DNA from: Chitinophagaceae bacterium UBA7600
Lineage (GTDB): Bacteria > Bacteroidota > Bacteroidia > Chitinophagales > Chitinophagaceae
Direction of reading: 5' to 3'
Length of the DNA stretch: 64,000 nt
Assembly: GCA_002478885.1 (NCBI GenBank)
Contig: DLKC01000066.1
Location: 1 to 64,000, forward strand
Of the stretch, positions 57,562 through 64,000 are shown piece after piece. Both the position numbers and the translations under genes were made by a program. The notes beneath the pieces are model-generated. The model did not search any database, had not been told where the DNA came from, and worked only from the letters and a program-made list of their open reading frames with translations. Position 1 is the stretch's first letter. Each line of letters starts with the position of its first letter.

Positions 57562-59406
57562 TTATTCCTTCACGAGCATTTTTGTAACTACGGTACTGCC
57601 ACTTTCTATCCTTAACCAATAATTGCCCGATTTTAACTGGCTGATATTCCAGTTATATGTTCCTGCTGTTACAATAGTAGCTGCTTTCCTGTTGCCCATA
57701 AGATCGCTGATGCTAAGCATAGTTTTCTGAGTGCCAGGCAAACCTTCTATCTGTAAACTATTCTTTACAGGATTCGGATATATTTTTATCATGGAAGCAT
57801 TGTCATTTTCTATCGCCAGTACATTAGAAGTGATGTTACTCCCATCTGATGCTACGGCGGTTAACCTGTAATAGTTTGTTCCTGTTAAAGGGGCAGGGTC
57901 TTCAAAATAATTGTTTGATTGATTACGACGATGTGTGGTTAAGGTGGCAATGGGATTAAATATTGTACCATTTGCACTGCGCTCAACTGTAACAGCATTG
58001 CCTGCCAGGTGTGGAAAATCATCCCAGGTAAAACCGTGTTTGTGCAGCCATTTCTTTATTTTGGCAAACCAGGGTTTTTCAACCGGGTCTCCGTTATAAC
58101 GGACAAGGGCTGGATTTTGCACTACTTCAATAAATCCAACTACTACAATTTTTCCATCAGGTTGCAACAAAGCGTCATAGGCATAATCAGCGCTCCCGCC
58201 AAAATCGGTGACCTGTATACCATTTTCACCAAAATGCGTATTCGGTGATCCATCCTTATTATACCGCGCCACAATAAAGTCGGCAGGTACCCCATCGCCA
58301 TAAAGATTATAGTTAGTGCCTGCCACGATAATTTGCCCATCATCCTGTAACAGCACTTTTTGGCCCACGGAAGACCTTGTCCCTGCAACCGTAATTACTT
58401 TGCCATTCTCTCCAAAGCTGCTGTCGGGTGCACCGCTGGATTGATAACGGACCAATGCAATATCTCCTGCATAACCAGCCATATTACCGGCAGCACCCGT
58501 TGCAACAATCTTACCATCCGGCTGCAGCACGATGGAAGTGATTTTATCTCCGCCCGCCGCAACATCGCTCATTACCGTGCCGTTGTTACCAAATGAAATA
58601 TCAGCGCTGCCATCCGGTAAATAGCGGGCAAGAACGAAAAGCGTCCTGTCGGCACTTGTGCCTGTTTGTCCACCGGCTACTATTTTACCATCCGGCTGTA
58701 CGGCAATACTGTGTGCCTGGTCAAAACCTTTGTAACTTGTGCGGATCCAGCCATCCCCGCTAAAACCGGCATCAAGGCTGCCGTCGGGCATATATCTTGC
58801 CACCAGCCAGCTTTGATCACTGCCGCCGCACATTACGATCCTGCCATCCGGCTGCAGGGTAACAGCATAGGCTCTTTCATCATCATCTCCAAAATCGTAG
58901 TCTGCTATGCCATTCACGCCAAAGCTGCTGTCAAAAGTTCCATTGCTGTTATAACGTATCAGCACCGCATCAACATCTTCCAGGTAGTACGGATTATATA
59001 TTTTTCTATAGCCTTCCCCCGCCGCAATTATTTTTCCGTCATCCTGGACTAGCACATCCCTTACCTGCAAAAGAAACACTCCCTCGGCCGTAAGCGTAAC
59101 TACCTGGCCGTTATCGCCAAACGATGAATCAAGGCTGCCATCAGCATTATAACGCATTATAAGGAAGTCATATTCATTTACACCACCATATCCCGTAAGC
59201 AGAATTTTGCCATCTTTTTGCAGTGCTGAGGCATAGATATATCCAATAGTTTCATTGATTACTTTGCCACTGTCCCCAAAACTATTGTCTAAGATGCCGG
59301 GTTGGCCTTGCACATGAAGTAGGGCAAGGTTTAAGATGCCTGCAAATAATGATCTTTTTAAAAAATTATTATTTGTAACATTCATCATTGATAAAATCTT
59401 TCTCAT
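57562..59406 (-). CDS. Delta-60-repeat protein with T9SS sorting domain
   Basis: This 614-residue protein has an N-terminal signal (FAGILNLALLHVQGQ) and about seven tandem delta-60-type repeats of roughly 55 residues with the pattern LQPDGKIVxxG...ARYNxDGSLDSSFGxxG (residues about 35-430), which form a beta-propeller-like fold. A linker leads to a C-terminal T9SS domain (KIYPNPVKNSLQIEGLPG, SDLMGNRKAATIV, LKSGNYWLRIESGS). It is predicted to be secreted through T9SS. Function unknown. The start may be one of two ATGs within the first eight codons. Confidence 0.88.
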   Translation of the reverse strand: MRKILSMMNVTNNNFLKRSLFAGILNLALLHVQGQPGILDNSFGDSGKVINETIGYIYASALQKDGKILLTGYGGVNEYDFLIMRYNADGSLDSSFGDNGQVVTLTAEGVFLLQVRDVLVQDDGKIIAAGEGYRKIYNPYYLEDVDAVLIRYNSNGTFDSSFGVNGIADYDFGDDDERAYAVTLQPDGRIVMCGGSDQSWLVARYMPDGSLDAGFSGDGWIRTSYKGFDQAHSIAVQPDGKIVAGGQTGTSADRTLFVLARYLPDGSADISFGNNGTVMSDVAAGGDKITSIVLQPDGKIVATGAAGNMAGYAGDIALVRYQSSGAPDSSFGENGKVITVAGTRSSVGQKVLLQDDGQIIVAGTNYNLYGDGVPADFIVARYNKDGSPNTHFGENGIQVTDFGGSADYAYDALLQPDGKIVVVGFIEVVQNPALVRYNGDPVEKPWFAKIKKWLHKHGFTWDDFPHLAGNAVTVERSANGTIFNPIATLTTHRRNQSNNYFEDPAPLTGTNYYRLTAVASDGSNITSNVLAIENDNASMIKIYPNPVKNSLQIEGLPGTQKTMLSISDLMGNRKAATIVTAGTYNWNISQLKSGNYWLRIESGSTVVTKMLVKE

Positions 59407-59425
59407 AATTTATTTTTATAAATAG

Positions 59426-59650
59426 TTAATCACACGTTTGGTTAATTACATCTTTGTAATAGGTAGTGCCAACTTTTGCATAGGAAACTTTTGCTACTCT
59501 TTTAAACGTTAATCCGGATATTGGGTTCGTGAGGTTGAAAGTACATATCGCCGCATTGAAATCACAGGTCTTCAAGTTGCCAACTTCCTGGGAATATAAC
59601 GAAGGAGAACAAACAATTAAACTGGATAAAAGTGTGAGGCTTGTTTTCAT
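59426..59650 (-). CDS. Small exported protein (74 residues)
   Basis: This small protein has a signal-peptide-like N-terminus (MKTSLTLLSSLIVCSPSLYS). The mature part is about 54 residues with three cysteines (NLKTCDFNAAICTFNLTNP and the final TCD) and several Lys/Thr. It lies 19 bp upstream of the delta-60-repeat T9SS gene on the same strand and may be co-transcribed with it. I recognise no family. The short length and reading-frame context keep this below certainty. Confidence 0.58.
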   Translation of the reverse strand: MKTSLTLLSSLIVCSPSLYSQEVGNLKTCDFNAAICTFNLTNPISGLTFKRVAKVSYAKVGTTYYKDVINQTCD

Positions 59651-59808
59651 GGCAGCAGGTTAAGTGTTCGATGACAGGTTTGCACTTTGAAACTACTGCA
59701 AATATTTAAACTGTTAAAATGAATGTTATATTCCGGGGACGCTGTGGAGACAAAAATTTCTCTTCATTATTTCGGTTGGCGGGGGAACCAACGAATGGCG
59801 AAATTAAT

Positions 59809-59869
59809 TAAGCTGCAAGCCTTAAGCTATTAGCTGCAGGCAAATACAAAAGGCTTAAAGCTTTTAGCT
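59809..59869. repeat. Degenerate AGCTTAAGCTGCAAGC-type repeat tract
   Basis: TTAAGCTGCAAGCCTTAAGC, TATTAGCTGCAGGC and GGCTTAAAGCTTTTAGC are loosely repeated and partly palindromic. It lies in the 436-bp gap 59651-60086 before the TonB receptor, which otherwise holds repeat copy 17 and no gene I can support. Confidence 0.45.
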
Positions 59870-59889
59870 AACCGCTCAGAACTGTTGCT

Positions 59890-59912
59890 TCTGTACAAGA
59901 GTGCGACGCAAG
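59890..59912. repeat. REPIN/MITE-like solo arm, copy 17
   Basis: CTGTACAAGAGTGCGACGCA at about 59891-59910 is followed by AG instead of AC, a slightly mutated core. No partner is visible. Confidence 0.68.
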
Positions 59913-60086
59913 AAAAGCTTCATGCTTATTCCAATGCCCGTCTCCTAAGTTGTTAATTTCTTTTTTACATATTAATGTTAGTTAAGAGTAGACTACCACC
60001 CATGCCCGCAATTGACCGTTGGTAAAAACCAGCAGCGATAACTGTAACACAACGGCAACTTTGCACACTTATATTGAAAAAAATCT

Positions 60087-62540
60087 ATGATCAAGTTAAT
60101 ACCCACGCTAACTTTAATGATGCTTTTATCTTTTGCCTCGATGGCGCAAAACATAAAAGGCACGGTGAAAGATGCCGAAGGCAAACCCGTTGCAAACGCA
60201 AATATTTCCTTACTGAGTGCAAAAGATTCTTCAGTGGTAAAACTCGCGGTATCAGACCAATATGGTCAATACCATTTCGCCAATATTAAAGATGGCCGGT
60301 ACCTCGGTAGCATCAGTTATGTAGGTTACAAGACCGCGTGGTCGCCTGCATTCAACGTTGCGGCTGCTGATGTAACAATACCGGATATTGCGATCACAAA
60401 ACTGAGCGGTGATCTGAAGAATGTTACCGTAGTGGCTAAAAAACCAATGATAGAAGTGAAGGCCGACAAAACCATCGTTAACGTGGAGAACAGCATTAAC
60501 GCGGTGGGCAGCGATGCGTTGGAATTGTTGCGTAAATCGCCCGGCGTGTTGGTCGACAAAGATGATGCGCTTAGCCTTGCCGGCAAAAATGGCGTACAGG
60601 TTTATATCGATGGAAAGCCTTCGCCCCTTAGCGGTGCCGATCTTGCGGCTTACCTTAAATCGATCCAGTCAACACAGATCGAAAGCATTGAACTCATCAC
60701 CAATCCGTCAGCAAAATATGAAGCCGCGGGTAATGCGGGGATCATCAATATCAAACTAAAAAAGAATAAGGCTTTTGGTACCAACGGCTCTGTGAACGCC
60801 GGTTATAATATCGGGATCTATCCCAAATACAACGGTGGCTTTGCCTTTAATCACCGCGATAAAAAGATCAACATTTTTGGCAACTATAATTACAACCACA
60901 ACCACAACGAAAGCTTTATGAACATTTACCGTGTTCAGCTCGATACCGTGTTTGATGGTCATTCCACCATGACCTTCCTCAACAACAGTCATGGGTTTAA
61001 GGGTGGCCTCGATTACTATGCAGGTAGCCGCAGCGTAATCGGTGTAATGGTGAATGGTAATATTTCAGATAACGATTTTTCCAACCTGAGCAAGACCAGG
61101 ATCTATTATCAGCCTACCGGTATTACCGATCGCCTGCTGGTTGCCGACAACTCCAGCCAGAGCAAACGGAACAACATAAACTTCAATGCAAATTACCGTT
61201 ATGCCGATACAGCGAACAGAACGCTGAATATAGATGCCGACTATGGTTTCTACGATATTAAGAGCAACCAGGTGCAGCCGAATTATTATTACGATTCCAC
61301 GGGCACGGTATTGCAAAGCCAGCTCGTTTACAATATGATCGCGCCTACCAATATTGATATGTATTCGCTGAAGGCTGACTATGAACAGGACTATAAAAAG
61401 GGCAGGCTTGGTATAGGCGCGAAATCTTCCTACGTGAACTCAGTAAATAATTTCGACCGATACAATGTCTATTCAAATGAAAAAGTAAAAGACACGCTGC
61501 GCAGCAATGATTTCAACTACAGGGAAAACATCAATGCAGTGTATGTCAACTACAACAAACAATACAAAGGCGTAATGATCCAGGCGGGTCTCCGGGTAGA
61601 GAACACGCATTCAGAAGGGGAATCTTTTGGTTTTACCGGCAGTAACGGGGCTTATGAAAGCTACGACTCCGTGTTTAAAAGAGACTATACCGATTTCTTC
61701 CCAAGCGCCGCGGTCACTTTCAACAAAAACCCCAAAAGCCAGTGGAGCATCAGTTATAGCAGGCGCATCGACAGGCCGGCTTACCAGGACCTGAATCCCT
61801 TCGAGTTCAAACTCGATGAATATACTTACCAGAAAGGTAATACACAGTTACGCCCGCAATACACCAACAGTATTGCCGTGACAAACACCTTCAAATACAG
61901 GCTCACGACAACGCTGAATTACAGCCATATCAGCGATGTGTTTTCACAGTTGATCGATACAGCCGAAAAATCAAAGGCATTTATTACAAAGAAGAATCTT
62001 GCAGACCAGGATATCGTAAGTCTTAACATCAGCATGCCCTTCCAGTATAAATGGTACAGCGTATTCGCCAATGTGAATACGTATTACTCAAAATACAGGG
62101 CCGATTTTGGCGAAGGCCGTACGATCAACCTCGATGTGTTTGCCGTAAATGTGTATGCACAGCAATCATTCAAGCTGGGTAAAAAGACAACAGCGGAACT
62201 CAGCGGCTTTTATACATCTCCCTCTATCTGGCAGGGTACCTTCAAAAGCAAACAAATGTGGAGCCTTGATGCCGGTATTCAGCAAACGATCCTCAAAGGA
62301 AAGGGCACTGTTAAGGCAACCGTTACGGATATTTTCCAGACTATGCGTTGGAGCGGCACCAGCAATTTTGCCGGCCAGTACATAAAAACCAATGGCGGTT
62401 GGGAGAGCAGGCAATTACGCATGAGCTTTACCTATCGCTTCGGCAATGCCCAGGTAAAAGCGGCACGCCAGCGGAAGACTGCAACCGACGAAGAAAGTAA
62501 ACGCGTGGGCAGCCAGGGTGGCGGCTTAAGCAACAATTAA
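60087..62540 (+). CDS. TonB-dependent receptor, outer-membrane beta-barrel family
   Basis: This 817-residue protein has a signal peptide (IPTLTLMMLLSFASMAQ), an N-terminal carboxypeptidase-regulatory-like beta-sandwich (IKGTVKDAEGKPVANANISL, residues about 22-105), a plug (LRKSPGVLVDKDDALSLAGK near 145) and a long outer-membrane barrel to the C-terminus. The last 25 residues are Lys/Arg-rich (KAARQRKTATDEESKRVGSQ) and extend past the usual terminal barrel strand. There is no adjacent SusD gene, so this is probably a peptide-, metal- or small-ligand-type receptor. Ligand unknown. Confidence 0.91.
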   Translation: MIKLIPTLTLMMLLSFASMAQNIKGTVKDAEGKPVANANISLLSAKDSSVVKLAVSDQYGQYHFANIKDGRYLGSISYVGYKTAWSPAFNVAAADVTIPDIAITKLSGDLKNVTVVAKKPMIEVKADKTIVNVENSINAVGSDALELLRKSPGVLVDKDDALSLAGKNGVQVYIDGKPSPLSGADLAAYLKSIQSTQIESIELITNPSAKYEAAGNAGIINIKLKKNKAFGTNGSVNAGYNIGIYPKYNGGFAFNHRDKKINIFGNYNYNHNHNESFMNIYRVQLDTVFDGHSTMTFLNNSHGFKGGLDYYAGSRSVIGVMVNGNISDNDFSNLSKTRIYYQPTGITDRLLVADNSSQSKRNNINFNANYRYADTANRTLNIDADYGFYDIKSNQVQPNYYYDSTGTVLQSQLVYNMIAPTNIDMYSLKADYEQDYKKGRLGIGAKSSYVNSVNNFDRYNVYSNEKVKDTLRSNDFNYRENINAVYVNYNKQYKGVMIQAGLRVENTHSEGESFGFTGSNGAYESYDSVFKRDYTDFFPSAAVTFNKNPKSQWSISYSRRIDRPAYQDLNPFEFKLDEYTYQKGNTQLRPQYTNSIAVTNTFKYRLTTTLNYSHISDVFSQLIDTAEKSKAFITKKNLADQDIVSLNISMPFQYKWYSVFANVNTYYSKYRADFGEGRTINLDVFAVNVYAQQSFKLGKKTTAELSGFYTSPSIWQGTFKSKQMWSLDAGIQQTILKGKGTVKATVTDIFQTMRWSGTSNFAGQYIKTNGGWESRQLRMSFTYRFGNAQVKAARQRKTATDEESKRVGSQGGGLSNN

Positions 62541-62573
62541 ATAGCTCGTAAGATGGTTTTGGTGATTAAAAAC

Positions 62574-62606
62574 GGCTTGGGATGATTTATCCCGGGCCTT
62601 TTTTTT
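62574..62606 (+). terminator. Rho-independent terminator after the TonB receptor
   Basis: GGCTTGGGA (from 62574) pairs with TCCCGGGCC (to 62598) with two G-T pairs, followed by TTTTTTTT. Confidence 0.82.
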
Positions 62607-62774
62607 CCCCAACGATTATTTTAAATTTTTTTTACAATTCATGCAGCACTACCCGTGCAGTACTGGTCTATGATGTACCATTACGCCGAAACCAGGTGAA
62701 CTAATTACTGCAGCTTGAGACTATTTTGAACCTTATGAGTAATACCTTATTTTCCAGATAATTGGAAAAACAGA

Positions 62775-62805
62775 AATCCCGGGCCTCAACCCGGGATTCT
62801 TTTTT
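62775..62805. terminator. Terminator hairpin between convergent genes
   Basis: AATCCCGGG (62775-62783) pairs with CCCGGGATT (62790-62798), followed on the plus strand by CTTTTTTC and preceded by an A-rich run that becomes U-rich on the minus strand. It can serve the leftward isoaspartyl peptidase gene. Confidence 0.7.
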
Positions 62806-62829
62806 CTCATGTGACTACCTAAGAACCGC

Positions 62830-63771
62830 TTAACGATATATGGCTATTTGTTCCAATCCTGCATTGTCTTTTACCCCGCGGTACATGCCCTCGCAGTTAA
62901 ACAGCAACGCCGCGTTCCCCTTTGCATCCACGCCGATCATGCCCCCTTCGCCGCCGAGTTTAACCAGTTTGTCATTGGTTACCACATTCATGGCCGCTTC
63001 AAGCGATAGCCCCTTGTATTCCATAAGGCAGCTTACATCGTAGGCCGCCACAGCCTGCATAAATATTTCTCCGTGGCCCGTACAACTGATAGCGCAGGTT
63101 GTATTGTTGGCATAAGTTCCGGCGCCGATAACCGGGCTGTCCCCGATGCGGCCATATTGCTTATTGGTCATGCCGCCGGTAGAGGTTGCAGCGGCAATAT
63201 TCCCGTGCATATCGCAGGCTACCGCACCCACCGTTCCAAACTTCTTTTCCCTGGCCAGCGCCGGGTCCACCGAGTGGTCAAGCGCAAAAGCATCTGAATC
63301 CTGTATCGCCCTGAGCTGCTCATAACGGAAGGACGAAAAAAAGTAGGCATCTGCTTCAAAACGAAGCCCTTGCTTTTTTGCAAAAGTTTCAGCGCCTGCC
63401 CCGCATAAAAAAATATGGTTGCTCTTACGCATGATCTCAGCCGCAAGCGCTACCGGGTTGCGAACATTGCTCACCGCGCTTACCGCACCCGCAGCAAGAT
63501 TGCTGCCATCCATAATCGAAGCATCCATCTCATGCCTGCCGTCTTTGGTAAACACTGAGCCACGACCTGCGTTAAAATGAATATCGTCTTCGAGCGAGGT
63601 TACGGCCGCAATAACCGAGTCAACCGCTGTTCCCCCTTTCGCTAAAACGGAATAGCCCGTTTGCAATGCCTCATTCAGCCCCGAGCGGTACGATGCTTCC
63701 AGCGAAGCGGTCATATTGCTTTTAAGAATGGTTCCGGCACCGCCATGTATTGCAAGGGTAAATTTGTTCAT
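62830..63771 (-). CDS. Isoaspartyl peptidase / plant-type L-asparaginase (Ntn hydrolase)
   Basis: This 313-residue protein begins with FTLAIHGGAGTILKSN (the HGGAG element) and has the autoprocessing and nucleophile Thr in HGNIAAATSTGGMTNKQYGR near residue 194. The layout matches type III asparaginases/isoaspartyl dipeptidases such as IaaA, which are cut before the Thr to form an alpha/beta heterotetramer that hydrolyses beta-aspartyl peptides. No export signal is seen, so it is likely cytoplasmic. It converges with the TonB receptor across two terminators. Confidence 0.92.
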   Translation of the reverse strand: MNKFTLAIHGGAGTILKSNMTASLEASYRSGLNEALQTGYSVLAKGGTAVDSVIAAVTSLEDDIHFNAGRGSVFTKDGRHEMDASIMDGSNLAAGAVSAVSNVRNPVALAAEIMRKSNHIFLCGAGAETFAKKQGLRFEADAYFFSSFRYEQLRAIQDSDAFALDHSVDPALAREKKFGTVGAVACDMHGNIAAATSTGGMTNKQYGRIGDSPVIGAGTYANNTTCAISCTGHGEIFMQAVAAYDVSCLMEYKGLSLEAAMNVVTNDKLVKLGGEGGMIGVDAKGNAALLFNCEGMYRGVKDNAGLEQIAIYR

Positions 63772-63837
63772 ACGTGTTTATGGGTATTCGGCGAAGCGGC
63801 GAAAGTAGCTAAATTAGTAGCTTAAAACTTCTAAGAT

Positions 63838-64000
63838 TTGAAGCAGTTTCTTAAAAGGCGTTTAACATTGTCCGATTTTTTTTTGATAGCGGTCAACCTT
63901 GTGCCCTTATGGGGGGTGTGGTTTAAAGGCTGGAGCGCCACGGAGCTTTTTATTGTTTATTGCATGGAGAGCATTATCCTGGGTGGCTACAATATCCTTA
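63838..64000 (+). CDS. Start of a DUF6498-like membrane protein (3' truncated by window)
   Basis: An open plus-strand frame runs off the window end. From a TTG at 63838 it reads KQFLKRRLTLSDFFLIAVNL then VPLWGVWFKGWSATELFIVY and CMESIILGGYNIL. The segment NLVPLWGVWFxGWSxxELFxxYxxExIILGxxNIL is typical of the N-terminus of DUF6498 membrane proteins. The start is uncertain because no ATG precedes it in frame before a stop; a TTG at 63868 is an alternative. It is divergent from the isoaspartyl peptidase gene. Confidence 0.55.
   Translation, partial: MKQFLKRRLTLSDFFLIAVNLVPLWGVWFKGWSATELFIVYCMESIILGGYNIL

Noticed and set aside
5411..59912. The repeated cores as a CRISPR array
   Set aside because: Copies are kilobases apart, often inverted, with no regular spacers and no cas genes.

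Overview
The window comes from a Bacteroidota genome, most likely class Chitinophagia, family Chitinophagaceae. Signs of this are a SusC/SusD/SusE/SusF-type outer-membrane nutrient operon, three proteins ending in type IX secretion (T9SS) sorting domains, -7 promoter boxes of the Bacteroidota type TAnnTTTG, no clear Shine-Dalgarno sites, and many exported lipoproteins and glycoside hydrolases. I saw no rRNA, tRNA, CRISPR array, integrase or transposase. The assignment below family level is open.

Layout. 1-5400: the 3' part of a SusCDEF-like operon, ending at a terminator. 5485-8013 (minus strand): a lipoprotein, a CrcB fluoride channel, DUF190, inorganic pyrophosphatase, a half-size TauE/SafE permease and an unlisted 50-residue membrane protein, probably one operon. 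8118-16657: PhoH, a T9SS protein, a MurC-like ligase, a HerA/DUF853 ATPase, an exported glutamate-racemase homologue, an exported thioredoxin-like protein and a coiled-coil protein. 16756-25473: an MBL hydrolase, a His-repeat lipoprotein, a di-haem cytochrome, a lipoprotein, a cytochrome b plus molybdopterin oxidoreductase pair, a GH127 enzyme, a LolA-like protein and two thioredoxin-fold proteins. 25783-29084: a GDSL hydrolase and a large T9SS protein with tail-fibre-like repeats and an S74 chaperone domain.

29230-44658 is a carbohydrate catabolic island: MFS transporter, GNAT, NAD-dependent epimerase, DHDPS-like aldolase, two sugar dehydrogenases with cytochrome c domains (one fused to ThuA), PmoA/DUF6807, SDR, Gfo/Idh/MocA, TIM-barrel isomerase and GH88. 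Together these suggest extracellular oxidation or release of a sugar or uronate, uptake, and conversion by redox, isomerase and aldolase steps. The substrate cannot be read from sequence. 44949-64000: DUF4199 plus a membrane-bound LuxR regulator, an MDR reductase, two more TIM-barrel isomerases, a NagZ-like GH3/beta-lactamase-fold fusion, RecQ, a copper-type P-ATPase, a delta-60-repeat T9SS protein, a TonB-dependent receptor, an isoaspartyl peptidase and the start of a DUF6498-like gene.

The most striking feature is not a gene. A dispersed, mostly intergenic repeat built on GTTGCGTCGCAC / GTGCGACGCAAC occurs about 20 times, often as inverted pairs 90-125 bp apart, like REPINs or MITEs. Three copies carry an enlarged core hairpin, and one of these differs by paired stem changes. 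A second inverted-repeat family and several degenerate repeat tracts fill other gaps.
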